A DNA stretch of 64,000 bases from an uncultured Myxococcales bacterium (GCA_937949945.1 CALFEQ010000191.1:6831-70830); one strand, 5' to 3'; positions 8,350 through 17,895 are shown, counted from the stretch's first letter. The notes: generated from the sequence alone by a model not told the origin. Translations and numbers: made by a program.

Positions 8350-8511
8350 ATGCGTGACATCATCAAGATGAGCTGCGCGAACTGCAACCGCGCGAACTAC
8401 GTGACGACCAAGAACAAGCGCACGATGGCGGAGAAGTTCGAGATCAAGAAGTTCTGCCCCGCTTGCCGGAAGCACTACCCGCACAAGGAAGGCAAGATCT
8501 CGAAGGGCTGA
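8350..8511 (+). CDS. rpmG: 50S ribosomal protein L33
   Basis: A 53-residue protein, the normal L33 size, beginning MRDIIKMSCANCNRANYVTT. It has the two CxxC pairs of the zinc-binding (C+) form: CANC at 9-12 and CPAC at 36-39. L33 is a component of the large ribosomal subunit near the E site. GAGGAA at 8339-8344 is a good ribosome-binding site 5 bases before the ATG. It is transcribed alone: a promoter lies upstream and a hairpin terminator at 8541. The downstream neighbour is the rod-shape operon, not the secE/nusG genes that often follow rpmG. Confidence 0.93.
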   Translation: MRDIIKMSCANCNRANYVTTKNKRTMAEKFEIKKFCPACRKHYPHKEGKISKG

Positions 8512-8540
8512 GGCATCACGCCCCGTCTTTCTGGCGCACG

Positions 8541-8569
8541 GGCCTGCAACCGCGTGGTTGCGGGCCTTT
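8541..8569 (+). terminator. rho-independent terminator after rpmG
   Basis: GGCCTGCAACC (8541-8551), loop GCGT, then GGTTGCGGGCC (8556-8566) form an 11-bp stem with one G-T pair. It is followed by TTT, 30 bases after the rpmG stop. Confidence 0.65.
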
Positions 8570-8618
8570 GGCGTTCCATCGGACTGCGCGCATGAGCAGG
8601 TGGTGTGGGACGTCGGGG

Positions 8619-8646
8619 TAGACAGTCCGCCCGCCTGTGCTATTGA
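8619..8646 (+). promoter_or_regulatory. weak candidate promoter of the mre operon
   Basis: TAGACA (8619-8624) and TATTGA (8641-8646) are 16 bases apart, 45 bases before the mreB ATG. Only partial matches to the housekeeping consensus. It is the best candidate I see in the 179-bp gap. Confidence 0.25.
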
Positions 8647-8690
8647 CGCCGCGACCTAGCGGTTGGAGGTCACCGCGGGACTGCGACCTC

Positions 8691-9725
<1,035 letters not shown>

Positions 9726-9851
9726 CCGCTGGCTCTTTCCCAGAGATGGTCGGCCTCCGGCCGGACCAGCTCGGCTCGCTGTCACGGCTGCGCGGCCGAG
9801 CGACTCGGAGAGCCCGATGAGCCTTTCGCGCCCCGGCTGTAGGAGCGAGCG

Positions 9852-10745
9852 ATGTCGGCGTTCAAGCGGTACCGGGACGTCGGAATCGTCATCGTTCTTC
9901 TAGCGGTCCCCTTCTTCTTCCTGCGCGCCAACATGAAGGCGCCGTCGAACCTGAACGCGCTCGACCGCGTCATCCTTCGCATCAGCGCGCCCATCGAGTT
10001 CGCGGCCGCCAGCCTCGCGCGCGGCATCTCGAACGTCTGGGAGAGCTACGTCTACCTGGTCGACGTCAAGGCCGACAACGAGCGGCTCGCCTACGAGAAC
10101 GCGCGCCTCCGCGAGCAGGTGCATCACCTGGAGCAGAAGGAGGTCGAGAACCGCGAGCTCCGCCGGTTGCTCCAGCTCCGCGAGTCCATCCCCGGAGACC
10201 TCGTGAGCGCGCAGGTCGTCGCCAAGGACTTCACCGAGTTCTTCCGCGTCACGCGCGTCGTCCTCGATCGCGGCTCGCGCAACATCCGACCGGGCATGCC
10301 GGTCATCGCCCCCGACGGAGTCGTCGGCACGGTCCACCGCGTCGCGGGCGACGCCGTGGACGTGCAGCTCGCGGTCGACGCCGCCTTCACCGTGGACGTC
10401 GAGGACGAGCGAACGCGCGCCCGCGGCTTCGTCCGCGGAACCGGCGACCCCTCGCGCTACGCCTGCAAGGTCGAGAACGTCGACTCCCGCGACGAGGTCG
10501 AGATCGGCGACCTTCTCGTGACGAGCGGCAAGGGCAAGCGGTTCCCGCGTGGCCTGCCGGTCGCGCGCGTCACGAAGGTGGTGAAGCGCGAGCCCGGCCG
10601 CGACCAGGAGGTCGAGGCCGTGCCGGTCGTGAACTTCTCGCGCCTCGAGGCCGTGCTCATCCTCGTCGGCCCCCCGTCCGACGACACGGACGACGGGAAG
10701 GACAAGAAGGGGCCGACGGCGTCGACGAAAGCAGGGGGCAAGTAG
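9852..10745 (+). CDS. mreC: rod shape-determining protein MreC
   Basis: A bitopic inner-membrane protein of 297 residues linking MreB to the periplasmic peptidoglycan synthases. It has a membrane segment near 9-26 (DVGIVIVLLAVPFFFL), a coiled coil (about 70-108, NERLAYENARLREQVHHLEQ), and the beta-rich MreC domain (about 115-275) with the family motif VVGTVHRV. The tail is charged (DDTDDGKDKKG). AGGAG at 9841 gives a good ribosome-binding site. The stop is followed five bases later by element C, which separates mreC from mreD. Confidence 0.93.
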   Translation: MSAFKRYRDVGIVIVLLAVPFFFLRANMKAPSNLNALDRVILRISAPIEFAAASLARGISNVWESYVYLVDVKADNERLAYENARLREQVHHLEQKEVENRELRRLLQLRESIPGDLVSAQVVAKDFTEFFRVTRVVLDRGSRNIRPGMPVIAPDGVVGTVHRVAGDAVDVQLAVDAAFTVDVEDERTRARGFVRGTGDPSRYACKVENVDSRDEVEIGDLLVTSGKGKRFPRGLPVARVTKVVKREPGRDQEVEAVPVVNFSRLEAVLILVGPPSDDTDDGKDKKGPTASTKAGGK

Positions 10746-10750
10746 CCATG

Positions 10751-11029
10751 AGGCTCCAGGCTCCAGGCTCCAGGCTCCAGATCGTCGTCGGCGGCGCCGG
10801 CCGGCAGCCCGCATCGTCCCTCGGCCGGCGTCGCGCCGTCTTCATCGCGTACTCCGACACCTCGGCGAGCGGGTCCGCCATGATGGCATCGCCGCATCGC
10901 TCGAGCGCAACCGTTCTGCGTCTCGCCCCGGTCGAGACGCCTCGGAGCAGGCCGCAGCGGCCGAGCTTCATCGATCGCAGTGCATCCGGTCTCCTCTCCC
11001 CGGAGCCTGGGGCCTGGAGCCTGGAGCCT
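10751..11029. repeat. Heptamer-bracketed intergenic element C inside the mre operon
   Basis: The left arm (10751-10780) is four exact GGCTCCA units. The right arm (10998-11029) is the reverse complement with one variant unit (GAGCCTGGGGCCTGGAGCC). It fills the whole 301-bp gap between mreC and mreD. The mreD ribosome-binding site (GGAG at 11037) lies just outside the right arm. An open frame spans the element but looks like translated repeat plus random sequence. Confidence 0.8.
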
Positions 11030-11046
11030 GCGGCGCGGAGCGGCGC

Positions 11047-11622
11047 ATGAGGAACACCGCCTTCTTCGTCGCAGGCGTCGTCCTGATCCTCGTGCAGTCG
11101 AACCTCTTCCGGCTGATCGGCCTCGTGTTCCGTTTCGTCGGCTGGGTGGTCGGCGCGCAGCACGACCTGCACGTCGCCGGGCTCGTTCCGTCGCTCGTGC
11201 TTCCCCTCATCCTCTTCATGGGGGTGCACGAGTACTCGCTCGCTCGCGGGGCGGGCGTCGCCTTCGCGCTCGGCTACCTGACGGACCTCATCGGCATCGC
11301 ACCGATCGGGCTCTACACGTCGACGTACGTCGCGATCTACGTGCTCGCGCGCGCGGCGGGGGTGCGGCTCGCCGCGCAGACGATGCTGATGCAGGTGGCG
11401 CTCGCCTTCGCCTTCACGTTGGTCCACAGCGTGATGATCCTCGTCCTGCTCGCGATCTTCGGGCGTGACGCCTGGGTGCCGAGAGCGCTCTACCCGCTCA
11501 CGCTGCCGCACGTCATCGCGACCGGGATGGTCGCGCCGCTCGTGTTCCGCCTTTGCGCGCGCATCCACACGGCCACCATGACGGGCGCGCCGAAGGATTC
11601 CCTACCGAGGAGCCGCGCATGA
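11047..11622 (+). CDS. mreD: rod shape-determining protein MreD
   Basis: A polytopic inner-membrane protein of 191 residues with five or six hydrophobic stretches, consistent with MreD. It works with MreC in controlling the RodA-PBP2 synthase. Recognition rests on position (between mreC and mrdA) and hydrophobicity pattern (FALGYLTDLIGIAPIGLY is a typical MreD loop), as the family is poorly conserved. GGAG 6 bases before the ATG supports the start. The stop overlaps the mrdA start (ATGA, 11619-11622), so translation is probably coupled. It is slightly longer than the typical ~165 residues. Confidence 0.85.
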   Translation: MRNTAFFVAGVVLILVQSNLFRLIGLVFRFVGWVVGAQHDLHVAGLVPSLVLPLILFMGVHEYSLARGAGVAFALGYLTDLIGIAPIGLYTSTYVAIYVLARAAGVRLAAQTMLMQVALAFAFTLVHSVMILVLLAIFGRDAWVPRALYPLTLPHVIATGMVAPLVFRLCARIHTATMTGAPKDSLPRSRA

Positions 11623-13775
11623 GCACCCTGCTCGTACCGCGATCCGACGTCAGCGAGTTCCGCAAGCGCTATCGCTGGATGGCGCTCGTCGCCTTCCTCG
11701 CATTCGCGGTCGTCATCGGCCGCTGCTTCCATCTCCAGATCCTGCGCGGCACCGAATACGCGCAGATCGCCCACGAGAACGTCATTCGCCGAGTGACGCT
11801 GCCCACGACGCGCGGGATCGTGCGCGACGCGTACGGCCGCGTGCTCGCGTCGAGCCGCCCCTCCTTCAACGTGCTCCTCGTGCCGGGCCGCGTGATGCCG
11901 AGCGCCAGACCGGCACGCCGAGGGGTGAAGGGCGCCGAGGAGCAGGACAGCTTCTCGCGCGTCGCGGACACCCTTCGGCTCAACCCGGACGAGCGGCAGC
12001 GTCTCGCGGCGCGCATCCGTGACGCCTGCATCACCGACGAGGATCGCTCGCCGTGCTGGCGTCCGATCCTCGTGCGCGAGGATCTGTCGCGCGACATCGT
12101 CGCCGAGATCAAGCAGCACGCGAGCGAGCTACCCGGCGTGGAGGTCGTCAGCCAGCCGGTCCGGTACTACCCGTACAAGAACACGGGCGCGCACTTCCTC
12201 GGGTACACGAGCGAGATCAACGCCGAGACGCTCGCGAAGTACCGCCCGCCCGGATACGAGAACCTCACGCCGGAGGAGCGGCAGAAGATCAACCCCCTCG
12301 GCTACGAGATGGGAGACATCGTCGGTGCGACCGGCGTCGAGCACGCGTGGGAGAGCTACCTGCGCGGGCAACGCGGCTGGGAGAAGCGTGTCGTCGACGC
12401 GCGCGGCCGATACCGCACGGGGCCCGAAGCCGAGCGTCTGCTCGACGCGCCCTCGCGGCAGGAGCCGATTCCGGGGCGTGACCTCCGGCTCACCATCGAC
12501 ATGGAGCTCGAGCAGGCCGTCGAGCGCGCGATGCGCCCCCACGCGGCGGGCGCCGTCGTCGTCGTCGACGTGAGGACCGGCCGCCTCCTCGCGCTCTACT
12601 CCAAGCCGGACTTCGATCCGAACGACCTCGCGGGCGGGGCCGGCCGCGAGCGCATCCGCGAAGCCTTCAAGAAGCTCTACAGCGATCCGCTCCGCCCGAT
12701 GCTCGACAAGACGATGTCGGGCGTGTTCCACCCGGGCTCGACGTTCAAGCCCTTCTCCGCCCTCGCCGCGCTCGAGGACAAGCTCATTCCGCCGACCGAC
12801 AAGGAGCGCTGCGACGGCTATCTGACGTTCGGGCGCCGCATCTTCCGTTGCGCGCACGTGCACGGCAAGGTCGACATGCGCGAGGCGATCGCGCAGTCGT
12901 GCAACATCTACTTCTTCAAGCTCGCCGAGTCGGTCGGCATGGACCGCATCGCGCGCATCGCGAACGAGTTCGGCCTCGGGCAGAAGACCGGCATCGGCGT
13001 GAACCCGGAGGCGGCAGGCCGGATCCCGACGCGTTCCTGGTACGCGCTGCGGTACAAGGGACAGTTCCGCATCGGCTTCACGCTCAACACGTCGATCGGT
13101 CAGGGCGCGACCACCGTGACGCCGCTCCAGCTCGCGATGGCGTACGCCGCGCTCGCCAACGGCGGCACCGTCTACTCGCCGCAGCTCGTGCGCGCGGTCG
13201 AGACGAGCGACGGCGCCGTCGTGCAGGACTTCCCGCCGCGCGTGCGTCAGAAGGCGAAGATCTCGCCCGAGAACCTCGCGCGCGTGAACGATGCGCTCTA
13301 CGCCGTCGTCAACGACGAGAAGGGCACCGCGTTCCCCGTGCGCGACCGCACGATCGAGGTCGCGGGCAAGACGGGGACGGCGCAGACCGGTTACGTGAAC
13401 ACGGGCAACGACGACCCGAAGAAGGCCTGGTACCTCTCGCGCGACCACGCCTGGTTCGCGGCCTACTCGCCGGCGCGGGCACCCGAGATCGCCGTCGTCG
13501 TGCTCGTGGAGCACGGCGGATCCGGTCCCACCGTGGCCGCGCCGATCGCGATGCAGATCATCAAGGAGTACCACCGGCAGAAGGAGGCCCGCGCGACCAA
13601 GCTCGCCGCGCGCGAGACGAAGCGCCCCGACGCGAAGGAGGCGCCGGAGAAGAGGCCCGCGCCGGGCATCGCGGCTCCTGCTCCGGCTCCGCGGGATCCG
13701 GCGCCGTCCGATCCGACCGGCATCCCCGAGCCCTCGCCGACCGAGCCGCCGCCGCGGGAGGACGACGAGCCATGA
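11619..13775 (+). CDS. mrdA: penicillin-binding protein 2 (elongasome transpeptidase)
   Basis: A class B PBP of 718 residues that cross-links peptidoglycan made by RodA during elongation. It has a short cytosolic N-terminus, one membrane anchor (about 20-40) and a pedestal domain. The transpeptidase domain shows the catalytic SxxK motif STFK (near 374), SxN as SCN (near 428) and KTG in GKTGTAQTG (near 583). The C-terminal tail after ~645 is Lys-rich and then Pro/Ala-rich, and is unusual for PBP2. The start at 11619 overlaps mreD by 4 bases and has GAGGAG upstream; the stop overlaps rodA by 4 bases. mrdA is preferred to ftsI because of the mre/rodA context. Confidence 0.95.
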   Translation: MSTLLVPRSDVSEFRKRYRWMALVAFLAFAVVIGRCFHLQILRGTEYAQIAHENVIRRVTLPTTRGIVRDAYGRVLASSRPSFNVLLVPGRVMPSARPARRGVKGAEEQDSFSRVADTLRLNPDERQRLAARIRDACITDEDRSPCWRPILVREDLSRDIVAEIKQHASELPGVEVVSQPVRYYPYKNTGAHFLGYTSEINAETLAKYRPPGYENLTPEERQKINPLGYEMGDIVGATGVEHAWESYLRGQRGWEKRVVDARGRYRTGPEAERLLDAPSRQEPIPGRDLRLTIDMELEQAVERAMRPHAAGAVVVVDVRTGRLLALYSKPDFDPNDLAGGAGRERIREAFKKLYSDPLRPMLDKTMSGVFHPGSTFKPFSALAALEDKLIPPTDKERCDGYLTFGRRIFRCAHVHGKVDMREAIAQSCNIYFFKLAESVGMDRIARIANEFGLGQKTGIGVNPEAAGRIPTRSWYALRYKGQFRIGFTLNTSIGQGATTVTPLQLAMAYAALANGGTVYSPQLVRAVETSDGAVVQDFPPRVRQKAKISPENLARVNDALYAVVNDEKGTAFPVRDRTIEVAGKTGTAQTGYVNTGNDDPKKAWYLSRDHAWFAAYSPARAPEIAVVVLVEHGGSGPTVAAPIAMQIIKEYHRQKEARATKLAARETKRPDAKEAPEKRPAPGIAAPAPAPRDPAPSDPTGIPEPSPTEPPPREDDEP

Positions 13776-14929
13776 TGATCCGACGCGATCAGGCGCGGTT
13801 CTTCGGGATGCCGCGGGACAGCTTCGATTGGACGCTGTTCCTCACGACCTGCACGATCGCCGTCTTCGGCGTCATCAACCTCTACTCGGCCACGAGCGTC
13901 GCGCGCGCCGCCCTCTCGGACATCTACATCCAGCAGGTCTACTGGCTCGTGCTCGGAGGCATCCTCGGCGGCGTCGTCGCCGTCATCGACTACCGGCACT
14001 ACGAGCGCCTCGGCTACCTGCTGTACGGCGTCGGGATCGTCTTCCTCGTCCTCGTATTCATCCTCGGCAAGGACATCCGCGGCAGCTCGCGATGGATCGC
14101 GATCGGGAGCTTCGGGTTCCAGCCGAGCGAGTTCACGAAGCTGTTCTTGATCATCGCGCTCGCGAAGTACCTCCACGACGATCCGCGGACGGAGGCGCGC
14201 GGCATCAAGGACCTCATCGTGCCGGCGGCGCTCACGGGCATCCCGACGGTCCTCATCATGAAGCAGCCGGACCTCGGCACGGCGCTCATCCACCTCTGCA
14301 TCTTCGGCACGATCTGCATGCTGACGAGGATTCGATGGCAGACGCTCGTCGGCATCGCCGTGAGCGTCGCCATCGCGATCCCGCTCGCGTGGACGTACCT
14401 GATGAAGGACTACCAGAAGCAGCGCGTCCTCGTGTTCCTGAACCCGGAGGAGAACCTCCTCGGCTCCGGATGGCACGCGCACCACGCGCGCGTCGCGATC
14501 GGCAACGGCGGCCTCAAGGGTCAGGGCTTCATGCAGGGGACGCAGAACCAGTTCCTCTTCCTCCCCGACCAGCACTCGGACTTCCCGTTCGCCGTGTTCG
14601 CGGAGGATTGGGGCTTCCTCGGCTGCTTCGTCCTCGTGTCGCTCTACGCGTTCCTCGTCCTATGGGCGATCCGCATCGCCGCGACCGCGAAGGATCGCTT
14701 CGGCGCCGTGCTCGCGATCGGGGTCGGCGCGCTCATCTTCTGGCACGCCGTCTTCAACCTCGGGATGGTCACGGGCCTCTTGCCCGTCGTCGGCGTGACC
14801 TTGCCGCTCTTCTCGGCGGGCGGTTCGAGCGTCGTCACGATCATGCTGGGCATCGGCCTTCTGATGAACGTGTCGATGCGCCGTTACTGGGGCTCGCCGA
14901 CGCGTACGGGTCTCCTCCTCCGCGACTGA
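13772..14929 (+). CDS. rodA: RodA, SEDS-family peptidoglycan glycosyltransferase
   Basis: A multi-pass inner-membrane glycosyltransferase (385 residues, about ten membrane segments) that polymerises lipid II as partner of PBP2. Family motifs are all present: GSSRWIAIGSFGFQPSEF, MKQPDLGTAL, the loop LPDQHSDFPFAVFAEDWGF containing the conserved catalytic Asp, and LPLFSAGGSS near the end. GGAGG lies about 11 bases before the ATG, and the start overlaps the mrdA stop (ATGA). It is the last gene of the operon. Confidence 0.96.
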   Translation: MMIRRDQARFFGMPRDSFDWTLFLTTCTIAVFGVINLYSATSVARAALSDIYIQQVYWLVLGGILGGVVAVIDYRHYERLGYLLYGVGIVFLVLVFILGKDIRGSSRWIAIGSFGFQPSEFTKLFLIIALAKYLHDDPRTEARGIKDLIVPAALTGIPTVLIMKQPDLGTALIHLCIFGTICMLTRIRWQTLVGIAVSVAIAIPLAWTYLMKDYQKQRVLVFLNPEENLLGSGWHAHHARVAIGNGGLKGQGFMQGTQNQFLFLPDQHSDFPFAVFAEDWGFLGCFVLVSLYAFLVLWAIRIAATAKDRFGAVLAIGVGALIFWHAVFNLGMVTGLLPVVGVTLPLFSAGGSSVVTIMLGIGLLMNVSMRRYWGSPTRTGLLLRD

Positions 14930-14950
14930 GGGCGACCCGCTAGCCGCCCC

Positions 14951-14972
14951 CTGCTCGTGCGCAGACGAGCGG
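14951..14972 (+). terminator. hairpin after rodA
   Basis: CTGCTCGT, loop GCGCAG, ACGAGCGG form an 8-bp stem with one G-T pair, 22 bases after the rodA stop. There is no T-run, so it would not be a classical intrinsic terminator. A lone right-type heptamer arm follows at 15002-15021 with no left partner. Confidence 0.3.
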
Positions 14973-15001
14973 TCGTCGCGAGGAACCGGTCGAACCGCCC
15001 T

Positions 15002-15021
15002 CCCCTGGAGCCTGGAGCCTC
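15002..15021. repeat. solitary right-type heptamer arm
   Basis: CCCCTGGAGCCTGGAGCCT matches the right arms of elements A-F, but no GGCTCCA array is found between it and the rodA stop. It may be a decayed or half element. Downstream, a TACAAT at 15070-15075 in a locally AT-richer stretch is a plausible -10 for the lipoprotein gene at 15162. Confidence 0.6.
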
Positions 15022-15161
15022 TGCCGCGGAGGACTGAGGAGCGCCCGCGGTACGAGGGAGCGAAACGTTTACAATGTAGGTGTAGGTACGCGTCACCACT
15101 GAGTCTCGGCACGGCTGTGCCCGCGCATCGGAGCTCAGGCGTTGTGCTAGGGTCGCGCGCC

Positions 15162-15575
15162 ATGCGCAGCACCCTCACTGGTTTGGTCGCCGTGTCGCTC
15201 TCCGCCTTCGCCATCGCGGTCACCGCGTGTGCAGAGGCGCCGCCCGTCGAGGAGGACCTCGACAGCTTGGCGCGTGAGGAGGAGGCCACGGAGCCCGAAA
15301 CCAAGGTGACGCTGCCTCCTCCGTCGAACCCGACGACCGAGACGACGGACGCGGGCAAGAAGGACGAGGAGGAGGAAGAGGAGAAGAAGGACGAGCCGCC
15401 TCCGCCGCCTCCGCCGCCGCCTCCGACGAACGAGATCTGCGACGAGACCGACCCGTCGTACGACATCAAGTACCTGGCCGCGTCGCTGGCCGGCACCCTG
15501 CAGCCGTGTCCGTGCTCGACGGGCGAATGCTGCTACGCGGTGCTCGGCATCGAGTTCGGCTGCCTGCCGAAGTGA
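15162..15575 (+). CDS. small Cys-rich lipoprotein of unknown function
   Basis: A 137-residue protein with a lipoprotein signal (MRSTLTGLVAVSLSAFAIAV followed by TAC, lipidated Cys at 23). It continues as an acidic stretch with a run of Glu/Lys, then eleven consecutive Pro. A compact C-terminal segment (about 95-137) holds five Cys in the pattern C-x-C-(x5)-CC-(x8)-C plus an earlier C, suggesting a small disulfide-stabilised domain. The family is not recognised. The ATG at 15162 is chosen because the signal peptide starts there. A strong terminator follows inside element D. Confidence 0.65.
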   Translation: MRSTLTGLVAVSLSAFAIAVTACAEAPPVEEDLDSLAREEEATEPETKVTLPPPSNPTTETTDAGKKDEEEEEEKKDEPPPPPPPPPPTNEICDETDPSYDIKYLAASLAGTLQPCPCSTGECCYAVLGIEFGCLPK

Positions 15576-15578
15576 GAT

Positions 15579-15893
15579 CAGGCTCCAGGCTCCGGGCTAG
15601 AGGCTCCGGGGATTGAAGCTCCAGCGCGGCTCGCGAGGTCCTCACGCCTCGCGAGCCTTTGCTTTCCGAGCGGAAGATCGTCAGCGCTCGCTGCGCAACG
15701 AGGCGCTCGCTGCGCAACGAGGCACTTGCGAAGCGCGCGGAGGTAGAGAAGCCCGACGGAGAGACCGAGGACCCGGCGGGCCGTCTGTCATGACCGCGTC
15801 GGACGACGCGATGCGCACGCGCTGCGACGCGCGCCGCGGCTCACCCCAACTGGAGCCTGGAGCCCGGAGCCTGGAGCCTAATTGGCTGGAGCC
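15579..15893. repeat. Heptamer-bracketed intergenic element D
   Basis: The left arm (15579-15611, with a further GAAGCTCCAG at 15615) starts 4 bases after the lipoprotein stop. The right arm (15850-15893) ends 8 bases before the stop codon of the convergent exbD. The interior holds a perfect terminator hairpin (15628) and a 19-bp direct repeat, GCGCTCGCTGCGCAACGAG, at 15684-15702 and 15703-15721. Confidence 0.8.
15628..15662 (+). terminator. strong hairpin terminator within element D
   Basis: GGCTCGCGAGG (15628-15638), 8-base loop, CCTCGCGAGCC (15647-15657), then TTTGCTTT: a perfect 11-bp GC-rich stem with a T-rich tail. It is placed to end the lipoprotein transcript and could also protect against read-through between the convergent genes. 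Confidence 0.7.
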
Positions 15894-15901
15894 TGATGGC
15901 C

Positions 15902-16549
15902 TCACTGCGCCGCGCTGCCGGCCTGGAGCACCATCAGGTGGAACTTCGCGAACTCGCACTGGCCGAGCGTGAAGAGCACCTCGGTGAGCAAGCGGTACGG
16001 CGTGTTCTCGTCGGCGATGATGATCGCCTCGCTCGAGCTCGGGTCCTTGCCCGTGGCGAGGCGGACCTGACGATCGCGCTCGCGCCAGCTCTGGAGCGCG
16101 TTGGCGAGCGGGACGATGTAGAGGTCGGTCGGGCCCGATCGCTTGTACTTGCCCTCGACACCGTGCGTGGCGTCCGCGGGCACGGGCGCGACGATGTTGT
16201 CGTCGACGATGATCGAGCTCTTCGAGATGAGGACCGCCACGCCCTCCTGCGAGGCCTCCGTCGTCAGAACGCTCTTCGGCATCGTGAGGTCCGACGACTG
16301 CGGGAGCGAGGCCGACGACTGGCTCATGCTCTTGAGCAAGAAGACGAGGATGATCGTCATCATGTCGAGCATGGCCGTGATGTTCAGAAAGTCGATCTCC
16401 GGCTCGACGCGGTTCTTGTTGATCGCACGGCGAAGCTCACGCTTGTAGCGCGCCACGCTCGCAGGCTTCTGTCGTTCCGGCGGCGAGCCGGCCGGGGACG
16501 CGGCGCCAGCCGGGGGCGCACCGGGCGGAGGCTGGTTGGGCGGCATCAT
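15902..16549 (-). CDS. ExbD/TolR-family protein, second of left module
   Basis: A 215-residue bitopic protein of the ExbD/TolR family, the stator-type subunit that couples proton flow to work in the cell envelope. After a Pro-rich cytosolic N-terminus comes the characteristic single membrane segment ITAMLDMMTIILVFLLKSM, with the proton-binding Asp in LDMM (near residue 61). A periplasmic domain follows with the ILISKSSIIVDD-type strand. The ATG at 16549 overlaps the stop of the preceding exbD by 4 bases (ATGA), so the pair is probably translationally coupled. It is the last gene of an exbB-exbD-exbD module on the minus strand. Confidence 0.85.
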   Translation of the reverse strand: MMPPNQPPPGAPPAGAASPAGSPPERQKPASVARYKRELRRAINKNRVEPEIDFLNITAMLDMMTIILVFLLKSMSQSSASLPQSSDLTMPKSVLTTEASQEGVAVLISKSSIIVDDNIVAPVPADATHGVEGKYKRSGPTDLYIVPLANALQSWRERDRQVRLATGKDPSSSEAIIIADENTPYRLLTEVLFTLGQCEFAKFHLMVLQAGSAAQ

Positions 16550-17094
16550 CGTGCGACTCCGAAGGTGACGTCCGGGAACAGAGGCTCACCCGCCTCGTCG
16601 TTTCGGACCGCGTCCATCGTGCTGATCACCACCTGATACGGGATCGGCGGGTTCGCGCTGATCGTGACGCCCATCTCCTCCTTGAACTCGGGCGCGGCTC
16701 CCTTGAGCTTCGCCGCGCACGCCTTGAGCGCAGCGAAATCGTACTTCCCGTCCTTCTTCGGGATGGCGATGCCCGGTCCGGTGTCGTTGCAGCCGGGAGC
16801 GACGTTGCCGCCTCGTGCCTTGAGGCTGAAGCCGTCCGGCACGATGAGGATCGTGAAGCCCAGCGTGGGCTGCGTCGATGCGCGTGCGCCGCTGCCCGCG
16901 CGCGGCGGGAAGGTGTCGATCGTCGCCGTGAAGGTGACGCTGATCGTCGCGAGCACGAACATCAACACGTTCGTGATGATGTCGAGGAACGGGACGATGT
17001 TGAGCTCGCCGCCCGCTTCGTCCGGAGCGAGCTCCTTCGGCCGCGCGAGCCGACGGATCTTGCTTCGCTGCTGGGCGCTGAGTTTCTCGGCCAT
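16546..17094 (-). CDS. ExbD/TolR-family protein, first of left module
   Basis: A 182-residue ExbD/TolR protein. The membrane segment ELNIVPFLDIITNVLMFVL, near residues 28-50, contains the conserved Asp of FLD. The periplasmic domain ends in the usual VISTMDAVRNDEAGEPLFP strand-helix. It lies 93 bases downstream of the exbB gene and overlaps the next exbD by 4 bases. The two ExbD copies differ clearly, so they are likely distinct subunits of a heteromeric stator rather than a recent duplication. Confidence 0.87.
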   Translation of the reverse strand: MAEKLSAQQRSKIRRLARPKELAPDEAGGELNIVPFLDIITNVLMFVLATISVTFTATIDTFPPRAGSGARASTQPTLGFTILIVPDGFSLKARGGNVAPGCNDTGPGIAIPKKDGKYDFAALKACAAKLKGAAPEFKEEMGVTISANPPIPYQVVISTMDAVRNDEAGEPLFPDVTFGVAR

Positions 17095-17187
17095 CTCTCC
17101 TACTCCGCGGCTCGCTGCGCGATCACCCTCCCCGTTCGCCGCCGATCAGGCTCGGTCGAGCCCCGCATGCCGAACGAGGCTCGAGGC

Positions 17188-17895
17188 TCAGTACCCGCCA
17201 GGCCGCGTCTGGATCGTGAGGAGGTTGAAGACGCGCTCCTGGGTGGCGTCGAGGTCGTGCTGAATGGTCTTGGCGCGCTGGTGGAGAATGAGGTGCGCGA
17301 CCATGCAGACGACGGCGATGCCGAGGCCGAGCGCCGTGTTGTACATGGCCTCCGCGATACCGTTCGCGAGGATGCGCTGACGGTCGGCCGCGGAGAGGCC
17401 GGGCGCGGAGACCGCGCCGAACGTGTGGATGAGGCCGAGAACCGTTCCGAGAAGACCGATGAGCGTGGCGATGTTCGCGAGCGACCAGAGCGAGCCGATC
17501 CGCTTCTCGACGGCCGGACGCAGCTCGCCCATCTTCTCGCTCATCGCAGCGTCGATCTCGTCGGGCCCCTTGTTCGCGTGCGTGAGGCCCGCCTTCACGA
17601 GCTGCAGCGTCGGGTAGTCGCCCGCGTCACAGAGCTTGATCGCGCGGTCGATGTTGCCCGCCACGACCAGCTTCTTGATCTGGGCGAAGAACTCCTTCGA
17701 GTTGACCCGGTACTTGCTCAGCTGGAATGCCGTGCGCTCGACGATCAGCGCGATGACGAGCGCGCTGACCACGAGGTTCATCGAGAGGAAAGTGGGGTTC
17801 TCCTTGAAGGCTTCCATGAAGCCTCCACCCCCACCACCTCCAGCCGTCGCTGCAGGAGAGCCATCACTAAGGCTGCTCAGAAGAGCCACGAACAT
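17188..17895 (-). CDS. ExbB/TolQ/MotA-family proton channel, left module
   Basis: A 235-residue polytopic inner-membrane protein, first gene of the left module. It has a Gly-rich N-terminal loop, a first membrane segment near 38-58, a cytosolic domain, and two paired segments near the C-terminus (ANIATLIGLLGTVLGLIHTF and ALGLGIAVVCMVAHLIL) that line the channel. With the two downstream ExbD proteins it would form a proton-driven motor. AAAGGAG lies upstream of the ATG at 17895. No TonB gene is nearby, which leaves the energised partner open: an AglRQS-like gliding motor and a TonB-type transport module are both possible. Confidence 0.9.
   Translation of the reverse strand: MFVALLSSLSDGSPAATAGGGGGGGFMEAFKENPTFLSMNLVVSALVIALIVERTAFQLSKYRVNSKEFFAQIKKLVVAGNIDRAIKLCDAGDYPTLQLVKAGLTHANKGPDEIDAAMSEKMGELRPAVEKRIGSLWSLANIATLIGLLGTVLGLIHTFGAVSAPGLSAADRQRILANGIAEAMYNTALGLGIAVVCMVAHLILHQRAKTIQHDLDATQERVFNLLTIQTRPGGY

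Noticed and set aside
10748..11050. A 100-codon frame spanning element C between mreC and mreD
   Set aside because: It begins and ends in translated heptamer arms (RLQAPGSRLQ, PEPGAWSLEP), the middle has no gene-like codon bias, and it overlaps the mreD start.
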